Shown here: one piece after another, positions 24,601 to 39,600 of the stretch
Layout: every line of letters begins with the position of its first letter
How positions within the stretch are numbered: the first letter of the stretch is position 1
Source: Phyto melanocephala
Lineage: Eukaryota > Arthropoda > Insecta > Diptera > Rhinophoridae
NCBI GenBank assembly: GCA_941918925.1
Contig: OW799233.1
Span: 118,247,833-118,311,832, forward strand
DNA length: 64,000 nucleotides
Direction of reading: 5' to 3'
The notes under the pieces: model-generated
Told to the model about the DNA's origin: nothing
Seen by the model: the letters and a program-made list of their open reading frames with translations, nothing else
The model's database searches: none
Translations under genes and position numbers: made by a program

Positions 24601-27600
24601 GTATAGTAACCACATGGTAGCTTAGCCTAGATTTTAGATTAAATGTTATACACAACTTTGCTTTATTACTTTCGGCGCTATCTTTGATTTTTAACTTTAC
24701 AATGTCAGTTGTATTCTTGTAGTTAAACACGTTAAGTTCAAACCCATTTTGATGCGGTTATGAAAAGAAGTTTTCCACCATTTGATCTAGAGCATCTTCT
24801 TAGATTTAAGCTTTTTCATAATTTAGTGTTCTCTACTGGCCCACCCTTTTCATTTCATATCAATGTTAAGAGGGTTAAAGTGGGTACATTTATAAATTTT
24901 ATTTATATATAAATTTATTGTACGCCATTTTGTAGTCGCCGGCCATCATGGATTTACATTGTTTATAGTGCGTTATATTTTTCTTTTGACACCCATATCA
25001 CTCCTCTGTTTTTTCCAGAAGCTTAAAAATCGATTTTCTTTTGTAAATTTTAGAAAACATACCGAAGCTTTTGTAGCTAGTTGCTAATGGAATTTGTCAA
25101 TTTTTCTCAGTAATAATTTTCCATACTACGGTTTATATATCAAATCCAAAAATTAAATAGGAGCTTCAGTTTCTCTATTACTGTATTAAAAAAAAATTAT
25201 TTTTGCCTATAGCTTTGCCGATTAGTGACCGATTTATTCAAAATTTTTTTACGAATAGTCCTTAGCACTAAAAGTGAATGATATATTTATTCGTATAACG
25301 AACAACAGATTAAGTGGAACATATCTGCAAACTTGAAAAGTTTGTTCTTTTTTAAAATTTAAAATTATTGAAATTTTGTACAGCATATTTAAGTCAATGA
25401 GAATACTTTAAGGTAGGTGTTGGATTATTTTTTTTTTGCGTTAAAATTCCATTACCCACACCCTTTTGACCTATAATTAAATTTCTTGAAAATTTTTTGT
25501 GAAAAAAACTCGTATAAAATTCGTATTCTACACGTTTAAAATTTTTTTTTAAATAAATTTGTTTTAGGATTTCTATATACAAAGGCGCATTTGTAGAACA
25601 TTTTTTACTTTTATCTTATCCTGCCTATTTAAGAGAAAAAACATGCCACAAAAAATAGAAAAACTAGAATTTAAAAATGTCCATGGTGATGTTCTAATAG
25701 AACTTGTGCAGAATGATGATGATGATGATTCATTTAACACATACCAAAGAAAAAAGGGCAACCAACACAGTAAAAAGGCACTCATTATTATGCCCAGAGT
25801 GCGTGCTGCTTTACGTTCACGTCGCATTGTCGTTATGGTTGACTGTTCCACCTGTATGCTGGGGCGAGGTTTAGGTATTTGACTTATCTGCAGATGTTTT
25901 TCCAGTAATAAAGCAGCAACTTTTGACCTTTTTATATTGTTGTTGTTGTTATTTTTTATATCCAACAACGAAAAAACAAAGGAATGAAGAAATAATGTTA
26001 CACATGGATAATGAAAACGTATGAAAATTTATTAGCTCCACAAGAAAGTGGACACTTATTTTTATTTTTTATTTTTGTTTACTTCATTTTTTCTTGTTTA
26101 AAATTAACTACCAACATTTATTTTAATATTGTTGTTTTTTTATGTTGCTGGTATCAGTGTATTAAAGTAAAAATGTGCTGAGTTTGTATGATTTTAGCAT
26201 TTTCCTTAAGATGTGTAGAGATTTGCAGAAAAAGAAAATAAAAAAAAACTTACCGGTACACAAGTCGTTCCTGCCTGTCGGCTTCTTGATAAATGCGATA
26301 GTACATTGAAAGCATGACAATACCAGGTATCCAGAAACTTACAGATGAACTGACTATCGCATACGCTTTATTGACTTTAAATTCACAGATCTGAAAAGAA
26401 AATAAGTTTAAGCTATAAGTGGTATCTGTTTTAGATTTTGTTTAACGTTTTACTTTATTTTGTAGTAAAACGGCTGTGCCAAATCATCAGCATACTATCC
26501 CTGTTACTAGTACTTGTAAAACATTCACACTTAACGATATACCATTGAGTTGGTTCTTGTTCTTTTTATCCCTCTTTCTCATACACACATAGATTAGATA
26601 CCCTATATCAAGGCATATTTATTCATCAGGTTATTGCAGTTTGGAGAAAACTTTTTTGTTTTTATTTTTTATATATTAAGTTTGACATTTGTAATAAATA
26701 AGAGAAGAGAGAAATTTGTTTTTTATCTATGAACTTTGACATCTGGAAGACTACCTGATGAATAAATATGCCTTGACCCCATATATTAAAAATTAACTAA
26801 TATAAATAATTTTTCCGGTTAATAAAATTAAAAAAAACAAGTAAGAGTGCTATATTGGGCCGTGCCGAATCTTATATACCCTTCACAACGTGTAGTCATG
26901 AAAAAACAACTATTATATCACCATTCATCTCATATGAAATACGTACATACATGTAAAACACATACATATAAAAAACATTCCATTGTACAATTATAAATTG
27001 AGTTGACGTATGTATGTGCAAAAAAAAAAAATTAAAAAAAAAAATTTAAAAAAAAAATTAAAAAAAAAAAATAAGAGCACTATATTCGGCTGTGCCGAAT
27101 CTTTTATACCCACCACCAGTTTTCCGTTCTAGGTTTTTTCTCACAAAAATCCCGCAGCAAAACAAATAAAAAGTAAATTTGTTTTAAATTAAAAAAAAAT
27201 TTTTATTAAAAAGCATAAAATAGTTTATAATGTAAAAGAAACACTTCAAAACTATAAAAAAGAAACTTGAATTTAAAATATAAATTGAGTAAAAATATTT
27301 TTTATTGAAAAAAATATTATTCTCTAGATATGAGATCAAATACATATCTCGGGATTCCAAAAAATAATCTCGGGAAATCGGGAAGATTAAATAACTCAAA
27401 TTCTCGGGAAATAACCCAATTTATAGCACAAAATGTATTTGTTTGTTATTAACAGTAATCTCTATGCAATAATCTCTTTATACTAAAATATGTATCACCT
27501 TCATTGTATAACTTCGATATGCTAGTAAAATGTTTTCGTAAATTTAGTCTTTCAATGAAAGTGGGAATTGAAGTTGTTTCTACTAATTAATGCAACTTAG

Positions 27601-30600
27601 ATGTTTCAATATAGTACATTATTATTTCAAAATCTTTATTCATAGAGAATTTACAAGAATTTTAGATAAACGGTTATATGGGAGGTAGACGTTAAAGTGG
27701 GCGTGTCACCTAAGTTTTCCGGCGTAACAATGACATTAACTTGAGAGATATACGTAGCAAATTTCATCATCATACCTTCACTTTTGTCGGTTTTATGAGC
27801 TTTTAATTTCATTAACAGTTGATAACGAGAAATGTGGTCGTAATAGTAGGCGTGTCGAAGTTTTTGTAGTCTTTCAATGAAAGTGGGCAATAAAGTAGGC
27901 ATGTTGAAGTTGTTTCTACTAATGAATGCAACTTAGATGTTTCAATATAGTCCTTAATTATTCTAAAATCTTTATTCGTAGAGAAATTATATGAATTTGA
28001 GTTAAGACGTAATATGGGAGGTGGGCGTAAAAGTAGGCGTGTCATATTTTCTTCCGTTAGAAAAAATATTTTTTTTGGTGGCGGGTATAAAAATATATAT
28101 ATATGTACATATTATCTTTATATATCTATATATATAAAAGTGAAACTCTGTGTGTGTGTGTTAGCTATAGACTCAGAAACTGTAAAACCGATCGAACTCG
28201 AACTTTGGCAAGTTGTTGTACACATTTTAGGGAGTGTTTGTGGGTAGAAAAAAGTGGGCGGGGTCACGCCCATAAAAAATTAGTTATTGTTTTCAGCTAC
28301 TTGCACTTAATCGATTTTCCTGAAACTTTGCACACATATTGAGCAGTCATGACTATATAATTTCGTGACTAGAAAAGTGGGCAGGGCCACGCCCATAAAA
28401 AATTTATAATTTTGAGGTACTTGCTCTGTACCGATTTTCGTGAAACTTTGCACACATATTGAGTTGTCATGACTATACAACTTCGTGATTAGAAAAGTGG
28501 GCAGTGCCACGCCCATTAAAAAATGTTATAATTTTTAGCTTTTTGCACTTGATATTCAATTAAAAATCAGAATGCATTTTTATTCATTAAGGGGCGTAGC
28601 AACGCGCGCCGTGCTTTTCTAGTATGAAATAAAAAATAAAAAAATAAAAATTTTTTTTGACTCAGCTCAATGTACCATGTATGTATGTGTTGTATGTTGT
28701 TGTTATAAAAAAAACCAGGTGGTCGTGGTTTTTTGCTCATATCTCAGTTGTTTATGTACCGATGATTCTGATTTTCAATACCGATCTACTCTGATGTTTT
28801 AATACCTCACCCGGGTCCAGGCGATGTCGGGGGGCTTCAAAAAGTTGATTTCAACATACACACGGGCAGACGGGCGGACGGACAGACTGACAAAGCTTAA
28901 TCGACTCCCCTATTCATAAGCTTTAAGAAAATATATACTTTATGGGTTCGGAAATGAAAATTGTAGAAATTTTACACGGAATGACAAACCTTTATATACC
29001 CTTTTTCACTGTGTGATTTAGGCAAAACCACTAATGATTTCGACATTAGCATATCATTTGAGATCATGTGTTTACTGAATATGTTAATGAACTAAATTCC
29101 TTTCTATTATGTGCATAGAACTCATGCATATTTGATGAGAAGAAACTGATCTTTCATGAGTTAATTTTGTATGTATACATGGGTTGTTCAAGATGTTTTG
29201 CCTAATGTTGCATTTATTTTAAAGCACAGAATTTATAAAAAATTATTTCGCATTTAGGGAAGTAATTAGGAATGAAAGCTTTTGTACTGTTGATGTAGAA
29301 GTCTTGAAAATGTGATTCACGTGCACTACTTCCAATTTTTTTTGCTGGGTTATAAACCCTTTCCTGTTCGGTCACCAATCTTCCATTCGTCTGTATTAAA
29401 ATTGATACCTTGGGTAGTTCTTACTTTAGTTACTATATCCCATTCTTTTGCCTCTGATATTATGGTAATGCAGTTAACGCTATCGTATCTCGTAATATTT
29501 TTCACGTCCATGTTTGTTTTAGATTGCTTTCGACCAGAAAATTTTTAAAACTGTTGAGCACAAGTGTATGTATTACTTTAACGATTTATAATTAAAAAAC
29601 AAATTTAGATTAGACGTTTTGATAAAATTGTTAAAATTATAAAGAGAATGACTCTTAGACCTTGTTTACATTGAACGAGTTTTCTTGCAGAATGATTTTT
29701 TCTTTGTAATTATGTGTGAGAGAAAGGAATAATAAACGGTTAATACTTGCATGAACTTGAATTTAGTTTTTTCTGTATTTTTATAATTTTAAAATAATAA
29801 TTTATGTAATTTATAATTTTATATAAAAAATAAAATTGTTTGTTATACAAATTTGTCTCTGTTGTGACTGTTTGCTACACAAATTTTCCTGTGTATACTT
29901 CAAATCAATTTTGAAAGGGAAAAAGAAAACTTTCTTGTTCAATGTAAACACACACTAATTGTAAAGGCTTAAAAGGTAAAAGATTATAAACAGAGTTGTA
30001 ATGAAATGTTTAGAATCTTCTGGGGAACTGTTTTGAGTGCCTCTTAATTTACTTTTAAACCTTTGCGCCACATTTCGTTTCCTTTCCTTAGCAACACCTG
30101 GCGTATGAGTGTTTTTTCATAAATTAACAATTAAATGTTCATTAAGCGTAATGAAGCTTTAAGTATTTGTTCAGATTTTAACTAATTATAATTTAATTAT
30201 ACGTTAGAGTTGTTGTTGTGTGTTTTGAAGTACAGTTTTCCCGAACAGCTAGAACATCTGTTAATTACATTTAAAACCCAATTAATTCAATTAAAGACGC
30301 AATTATTTTGTATCCTTAAATACTTATATTACGAAAAGTAATTAAAAATTATAAAAAAAAATTGTAATGATTTTTTATACTTTAAATTTAAAATAGAAAT
30401 ATAGATGTGTACTTTACGGCTCAGTTATATACTATCGTAAATAAAAATAAATAACGTTACCTTGCCTACATTTATAATTATTTTCAGCAATTAAGTGTTT
30501 TTTCAATGTGGTTTGTAATTTGAATTTTAAAAAATTACGTTCGTTATGCCTAATTTTATAACCAAAAAAAAAAAAAAAAGCAAGCTTTGGATTTACATAA

Positions 30601-33600
30601 TTGATAAAAAATCCAGAGTGTAAATAATACTTTTTACGAATTTTTAATGAGAAAAATTTATAAGTATTTCCCACATATTGATGACAGAGGAAATTGCAAT
30701 GAAAATAATTTGTACTAATGGTTAATGATTAAATGATTAAAATAACTACAAAAATAAGAGGTATAACTATTGTATATCAGTTTAATATTTTAGTTAAAAA
30801 AAATTTTAGTTAGCACAAAAAATGTCCTTTGAAACAAGTATTGTTCCAGACTCTGGAAATTTTAACAACTAAGAAAAAAAATATATATGGAAATAAATCG
30901 CAATTTTGTTTCGAAACATTTTTGTAAAAATTTTCTAACATATGGAAGGTTTAATTTTTGTTTTTATTTTAATGGACAATAACGTTTTACATGATATCCA
31001 TGTTGATATAAGATATTATTTATTCTTTTTTATAAAAAACAAATTAATTTTCCCACGGCGATATATGTACGTACATACATGTCTTATGTTTACTTCTGAA
31101 TATTGTTTCTGTAAAACTTATGTGTAAAGTTATCTGAAAAAATATCACTTAGAGCATGCTCTTATTGTCTTACGAATCATCTGACATCAGCTGTTGGCTG
31201 ACTTTTTCGCAGCTCAAAAACAGCCAACAGCGATTGACTATTAACCAAGCATTTACACATGAAAGTGATTTCATGAAATTTTTGTATACGTTTTATAAAT
31301 AAATATTTCTATGAAATAGTCCATTTTCATGTAAATTTCTTGTGCGTTTACACAGGAAAGTGAAATTTCATTTTAAAAATGTCGTCGAAGCGTAGAGTCG
31401 CAATAATTGCTATACATTGCACATTGATGAGCTTAATTTGCCTTCGTTTTTTTTACTACCTTAGAGTTACAAAGAATAGTTGAAAAAAATAATTTTTGTT
31501 AATTTTAAATAAAATTAGTATTTTGAAATTACATAAATATTATTCTTTATGTATATTTGAAGAATAAATATTAACAACTTTTTCATTTATACAAAATAAG
31601 TTTAATATAAAATTACTATTTTACCACAATCCTGTAAATTTGTATAAGTCTTATTAGTAGGCTTTCTTGGAAACGTCAAAATTTACTTTCTTGAAAAGAT
31701 CGTTGAAATCTGAGTGGAAAGTAAAATAAATGTGAGTGTGTTAGTAAAGAAGTGTGAGTGTATTGCGAATTTCATGAAATTACTTTCATGTGTAAATGCT
31801 GGGTAAATAAAAATTCCGACAGACGTGCTGAATTACACGAGTCGCAAATTTTGCAAATCATGTTTAATTATTAGCGTTGGCATATATAAAAATTTTTTCT
31901 TTTGGTTGTGGACAAAATTCTAAATCAAGTTAATTTATATGTTAAATAGTTTTTTTTTTTTGTAAAATTGGTCTAGTTAAATGGCCTTGTTTCGTTAATT
32001 TTTATTAGTTACTTAAGCGCAGACACACAAATTAGAAGATATATGACATTTTTTATGTTAAATCTAAATGGGATCCAAGCAAAAAAATTCAGCACTGAAC
32101 ACTTCTAAATATTGCTTGTATTAGAGAGTATGTATATTTTATGCCAATTTTTACAACTGGGTGGCTTGGATTTAGGTTAATTGAAAAAAAATAATATCAT
32201 AAAAAAATTTGAAAAACACAATTTTCGTCAAATCCCAGCAAAAACTAGGTAATGACTTGCTCTTACTAAACAACATACTTTTCAATGACTATTACATATC
32301 GTCTGTCTTACTAAGAAGTATATAAGTAAGGACTAGATTTATGGGATACGTAAGAACTTATTTGCAGACATTTGCTGAGATACATACACAATAAAATTTC
32401 TTGTTGCGAAATTCGCTAGAAGCTATTTAGATACATAAGTTTTATAATTCTCATTTAGTTTAACATGCATAGGGTATAAGAAATAATTTGTTCGAAAACA
32501 GCGGCAAAGCATTTCATTAAAAAAGTGGTGATTTATAGATTTTCACTGATTTTTAAATTTCAAATTAACGTAAAAAAAAAACCGAATGACTTCTGTAAGT
32601 CTATAATAAAGGGTCCGCTAAATAACTTTTATTTGAAAATGCTATAAAAAAAGTGTAGCTTCGGCTGTGGCGCCATCCAGTTGAAACCAAATGTTGCCAA
32701 TATCCTCCTCTTCAACATGGCCCGATAACGATCGCTATTGACTATGGTCACTCCTTGCTCATTTTCGAAGAAAATGGCCCCATTATGCCTCTGGACCAAA
32801 GTCCGCACCAAACAGTGACTCGTTTTGGGTGTGTCGGCTTTTCAATGTATGCGTGCGGGTTTTCTGTGCCCCAAATGCGACAATTTTGCTTGTTTACATA
32901 CCCACCAATATCAAAATGAGCTTCATCTGAAAAAATGATTTTTTTGGCAAAACCGGCCAAAGTAATGTCGCAATATTTCCCAGCGTTGTTCAAGCGTATA
33001 CACAACCATATTCGTTCAGCGGAAGGATAAAACTAATTATCTGTCAAATCAGACATGAGCTAAGTGTTACCATTCACGAAATAAGCACTAGTTGAAAAAA
33101 AAACGTTAAATGGCGGACCCTTTATATATAATTTTTTTTGGTGAAGTTAAATTCAAAATTTTCACACTATTTTCATTTCCTTTAACTTTTTTTTACATTT
33201 TCATTTAAATAATTTGGGTCGTTTAAGAATTGGACACTTATTTTTCCAACTTTAAGAACAGTTATAGAGTACTCATATACACCTATATATAACAAGAAGT
33301 TCCTTGCAAGTTTTGGCTGGCAAAGCGTTCTTTTACTTTTTAATATTTCAGTTCCCTTTTACTCTGTCGTTGCAAGAATTTACTGAGAAAGTAAATGAAC
33401 ACACTTATAGTCTTCAGATAAAAAATATTTTTTTTTCGTTTTTTTTCAAACATCAGAAAAAAAATATAAAACAAATATTTTCGTGCTTCAATTACCTGAT
33501 GAATAAATGTGCCTTGATGCTATAGCAAAAAAACAAATAATTAATTGTTAAAAGTATCATTTTACTGTAAATAAATATTTTCTCAACACACAAGTATAAA

Positions 33601-36600
33601 AGAATAACGAAAGAGTGTCAGGTATAAGCATCAATTATAGATTATTTATAATACAAGGACACATAAGTCGACATTTATTCTTATTCATTTTTATACACAC
33701 GCAAGTATACGCACATATACAGCAGATACTGTTTATAAAGTGCTTTGCATAATTTTAGCACCACATTATTTTTTTGATTTTTGTCACAGCAAATGTACTA
33801 CAACAACATCATCATGGCAACATTTTTTGAGATATAGAAGAGAAAAATTAATTGGAAATTTTTAAAATTGTCGTTATTAATTTTTCTTTATTACAACAAA
33901 ATTTTTAATTTTAGCCTTTTACATAGTTATACGCACCAGTTTTAACTTAATAAAGTGAGAGGTTTTATTTTTTTAAAAACGTTAACATTTAAAACTTAGT
34001 TATAACTTTCTTACAACTAATAAGATTAAATATTCTGTCTTTCCTGCTTTTACAAAGGTTATTAAATACTTCTACGTCTATTTTCACCCACTCTTTAGTT
34101 AGTTTTGATTTTAGTTTCTGAACACTTGAATATTATCTGTTATTAGCATATAGTCTTCGGACAATAATCCCCTAAACATTTTCAATAATGGTAATGTCAG
34201 GAGAAAAAGCTGGCTACGATAAAACGTCAATAGAGTGGTCGCGAAATCAATCCATGCTCTATCTACTTACATGGATTCTGGCATTGACGTGTTGAAAGAC
34301 AAATTTCTTCTAACAATTTTCCCGCAAAAAGGACTCTAACCCACAGTTAAGAACAGTAATATACTCTGCACTTTTCTGCACATTCGAATAGATGGAAACT
34401 AAACAGCCACTTGCTGATATAGCTCCCTGAAGCTGCCTCTACCAAACTTCTTTTGGTAAAATACTTTGGCTTCTTTTTTAGATCACACCAGTAGTATCAA
34501 TAGTCATCTGATCCATCTAAATTCCACTTTTTTTTCATTAGAGAATATGACCTTTAGACAAAAAGTTAAATATTTCGCAATTTTAACAATTGAAAAATTA
34601 TTCTTACGTTGTTTCAATCCCTATCCATGTTTAGTCTTGGTGTGGAAAAAAACAAGGGGCAACTTTTAATTCATATCTTTCAATACTAGGATTACATTTA
34701 AGAGCTCTCCGCGCTGTTGAAACGCTGACAAATATGTCAAGATGTTGAGAAATCTTGCGACATGCAGACTTTTTTTAGCACTTTTTTTGGTCAACATAAT
34801 CGACCAAATGTGTACACAATCGGGAGAATTGTGCAAATTTTAGCAAACCGGGCCTATAGGAAATGTGAAAACAGCTGTAAAATGCTCGCCCAGTTTGTCC
34901 TGTGGAAAACATTGCTGTTGTTCGCTATAGTATGGCAGAAAAGCCGTCACCTCGACTCGTTGTTAAAAATAGTTAAAATTTTGTGTTTACAAGCTTGTGG
35001 TTGTACATAATATGTAGAAGAGTCGTAATTTCTGCTTGGCAACTTTGGCGATACATAACCTCTTGCGAAGTCAAATTGGCATTGTCCGTCCGTTGGTCCT
35101 TCCGTCCATTTATGATTTCCATGACATGACTTCAAACTTTTTAATATTTTTACACAAATTTATTAAAAATAATTTTTTCACCATCAGAGATATGCTTAAA
35201 GTATTTTATAATGATAATTACAACATTTAAACATCACTACGACGACAACTAATTGTTTTGTTAATTGTATTATGATGTAGGCTATAATTTCTTCAAACTT
35301 GCATAACTTAAACCGTTTTATTCTGTTTTTAATTGTCATAAATTCAAAAATCTAGGTCATGCATTTTAAGCATTATAATGTTTGAATATTAATTAGGTTA
35401 ATTAAAACTGATGTTGTCGTTTTGTCAGAAGTTAATTAATTTTATATGTACATACATATAAGTAAATATGTTTAACACTTTTAAACATATGTGTGACAGT
35501 ACATTTAAAAGACATTAGCGGAAAATAAGACCGGAATTTATGGGGAGTAAATTATGTTAATAAAACTGTGTGAAAATTTAATACTTAACAGAACTATTAA
35601 TTGAATTTGCAAAGGATAATAATCTAAGAAGGAAATAACTAAATTGTTTTTCACATTCTAATTTTATGAAGAAAATACTTGGTGGCAGACTGCATAAAAA
35701 TAGGACGGAGTTACTAACTGAATGTTTACCTGATTACAAAAACATTTCTATTATATATTTCCTTCTTTATGATTAGTAACATTCTATTAGCATTGAAACA
35801 AAACATGAAAACAAAAAATGCATCTTTATGATTGTCTTATCTCATACCATTGGCAATTGTGGATTTATTAGAAATTTATTTTGAAACCAAAGGAATTGGT
35901 TAAAAATTCCACGATGTCAATTTTGCCACAAAATCATCGTTTTGGATGAAAATAATTTTCATCTTGGTGGGTACGTTACACAGAAAAAAATAAATATGAA
36001 TTTCAATTACAAAATTAATACTATTAATTAAAATATTATTTGATTTTGCTCCAATCATCAAAATGATACTATTAATTAAATGAAAATTAATATTTTTAAT
36101 TGAAAATATAATGTGAAAAATATCAATTAAAACAGTATTGAAAAATTAATTAATATATAATTTAATATTTAAAAATAATTTTAATTAATTTAAAAACTCC
36201 TGTAATTGGAATTTGGGATTAATTTAAATAATGTATTAACTGTATCAATAATATAAATTATTGAACCTTTTTAAAAAAAGAATCCGGAAAAAATAGACAT
36301 ATTTTTTTTAGATACATATTTATTTTTAACATACATCAATATATAGGTACATACATTTTGAATTACACTGCATATATTAAAAGTATACGAAAAATACAAA
36401 GCATAATACAATATAACACATTTAGGAACTGGTGGCATAACCAAACATTATATTATCAAAAATAAAGGAGGTGCATCCTAGACCTAAGCGCAAAGAAATT
36501 TTACCCATTAAAAATTGTATCAAACGAAGGTCAGAAACTCAAATAATTACTTACATTTAAGGTTAGAATCCAACAGAATTTACCGGGCTGCAAGAAATAT

Positions 36601-39600
36601 TGACTTTAGTCCCATCTGCAATTAAGTTCTGTTCCGTTTTCTTTGAATATGTACTTAGTAGAATTTTTATCTGCTAAACCACCATTTATTTTAATATTAC
36701 CCACCTTATTAATCAAAATTATACTAAGACTTTCCTTCAATTTATATTAAGACTTTGATTCAAAAAGAATTCTTGACAAAAAAAATAAATTTTTCCTATT
36801 TTATATTTATGAGTTATGAGTTATTTTCAACTGACAGAAATCTCTAAGTTTTTTGAAAAAATTGTATATCAATAAAAAAAAATTGTTTAAAGTAATTAAA
36901 AATATAATACAAATTTAAGAATAAATCAATTAATCAATTAATTAAAAAATTTAAGCAGTAATTTTTTCTGTGTAGCAAGCAGAATTGTCGTATTTGGGAC
37001 TCAGAAATCCCAAACGACGTCTTGTAAAGCAGAGGCGTCATTGACCCTTAGTTTTTTGAAAATTGGGACGGCGCAACCATTACAGTCATGTAAGACACCT
37101 ACCACACCATGATAACTGATTTCTTTGCACCCGCTCTTCGTGTCATTGATGTGATCAATGTTTGGTGTCAAAACATTGATTTCGATTTATTGCTTACAAC
37201 TTTTTATAACCGCTTAAGTAGCCCAAATGATGATGCTAATTGGCCACTAAAAAGCTGAGATTTTATACTTTTGGAGTATTTGCTGTGGGGCTCCGACAGC
37301 TGCAGACAAACCAGAAATAATTGAGGATTTGAAGGCCAATATTCGTGATGTTATTTCCGTGATACAAAGCCATACACTCGATAAAGTGTTCGAAAATTGG
37401 TCTAATCGAATAGGGTAATGCAAGGCCATTCAGACATATGAATGTAATAATATTTCATTATTAGGCTTAACAACAAAAACATTAATTTATATTGCATTTA
37501 AAATGGCCCACCCTTTATATACATATAAAGAGGCATCTGCTGTAAATTTTTTAATAAATATATTACATATTTATGAACATATTGCTCAGTTTCAAAGAGT
37601 GCTAACGATAAAACTGTAGGTGGCTTCCAAAATCCATTAATTCTAATCTGCTGGTGTCGCAATACAACTCAATTTTTCAGTTTATTCCGCGGACCGAAAA
37701 AAGTTTTTTGTTTATAACAAAAATATTTATCATGAAAGTTTATAATTATCCACGTTTTGGTATTATTGCTAGTCTGGGGTATAGAGGTATTACCAGCACC
37801 TCTGGCTGGGGCATAGGAGAATCCAGGATGTCGTGCATAAAGTGGTTAAGAAGACTCAGATGCCGATGGACCGCATGAGTTGAGTGAATGTGGTCTAGGG
37901 GAACTGCATAGCGGATGGATCAAAGCACAACCAGAGCTCATGCAATAGAGGAAAATCTTTGACCTCAAACTTAAAAAGGTTAGGGAGACTCTGATGCCCG
38001 TAGAGCTCATCACGTGAAGGTGGTCGAAGGGCTGCATCGCACGCTCATAGAAGATTGATCCACTTACAATGAGCGCATGGCTAAAGACATCAGCACCTTT
38101 ACTGATAGGACATATGATAATACTGGACCTCGCACTTAAAGAGGTTGGGAAAACTGAGATCGCGGTAGACTATGGATTACAGCTAGGCACATATTAAGTG
38201 TGAATGGTTTGTGGTCTAACAAAGATGTTGTCGGTTACGAAAGACTATATACCATATACATGTAGGGGGGATATCGAAGCTGAACTCTTCCATAAACACG
38301 TCCTTTTTTTGACCCCCTTCGTTACTCAGAGATAACAAGGTTACCCCGATCCCACTGAGTCGGGTCCCGTTCCAGGCGTTTGCTCTAGACTTTTGTAAAT
38401 TCACATTGCAGACTGATGATTATCTACAATCCTCATCACAGAGTCCTTTGTAATTGCCAGTATCTGGCCCAAAATAATTACCCCTATGGCAAACACATCC
38501 AACGTGTGCCTGCTAGTGGTACTTAGTTTATTGCCAGCCATTGCCGGGCATTCGCATACCACATGCGCCGCTGTCTCAGCATTCTTAAGGCACATTCTGC
38601 AAACATCATCCTCCACAACCCCGATCCTGTGCAGATGAAATTTGAAGTTACCATGTCCTGCGACCAAAGCATTTATACAGCTCAGGTTCCTTCGATTATA
38701 TCCGAGTAAACTGACTGCATTTCTGCCTAGGGGCCTTTCGAGCACCATACGTGCCTGTCTACATGTGGTCAATTCTATTCACCTTCTCAGGTTCATAAAC
38801 TGCGCGAATAGGATTGTCGACAATTACCGGCCATGTTTTCTTAAATAGCTTGTGTTTGGTCTTCATTGATGCTTTCTCCTTTACAAAAGCTTTGACTGTA
38901 TGGAATAATAAATAAATAATATTTTCCTTTAAATGCTGGGATGGGCATAAGAAATGTTTTTGCAACAATGGAAATACATATACACTTTCGTATGTTCTTT
39001 CGCACGGTTTAGCATGATGTCCCTGCGAAATTTGTATTGAAATTAGTTTGAGCTATAAATAAATCTATTGAATTTGATTTCAAAAAAGAACTGCAAAATC
39101 AGCACTTTTCAAATTAATTCTTTTGGAGCCATAAAGTTGTTTCTAATTGCCTCTAACATTTGTCCGCCCAATTTTATTACTTTTTTCTTGGTATTCATTA
39201 AGTTATCGTATTTTAATTTGTTAAAATATTGCGTGTTCTACAAACCATAAAGTAATTATTTTTCTGTATTAACATTTATTTAATGTCTTTTTATTGTTGT
39301 TGTGTAAAAAAGTTAGCGAAACAACAAAAATAATAAATGGAAATAAAAACTGTCTTGCTAAGGACTCTACGTAAGTCGTTTTCATACGAATAAAATTAAT
39401 TTTTAAAAAAGAGAATTGAAATAAATGGTGTTACAAGCAATACTCATTAAATTTATAATATATTTCAAGTCTAAGAATGATTTTTATATATTAAAATATT
39501 ACATTTATTTCATAGGTTAGTAGTTATTTAATTTACAAAAGTCTTTCTTAAATTAATGACTGTCCTACTCGAATTTTTTTATTCGTAATTAGTATTAATT

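Larger units (their letters stand above)
22455..25744 (-). other. Octbeta3R intron between TM6 and TM7 exons
   Basis: 3290 bp. It holds two A-type repeats (22878-23525 minus, 24536-25240 plus) and a 184-bp mariner derivative (23877-24060). Near the TM7 acceptor there is a CA/GT-rich tract (22470-22500). Nothing else is recognised in 22500-22877 or 25240-25744, apart from the open frame that reads through the TM6 donor. Confidence 0.8.

Noticed and set aside
31250..31803. tttcatgaaa palindromes as regulatory sites of Octbeta3R
   Set aside because: They are parts of the inverted ends of a TTAA-type MITE.
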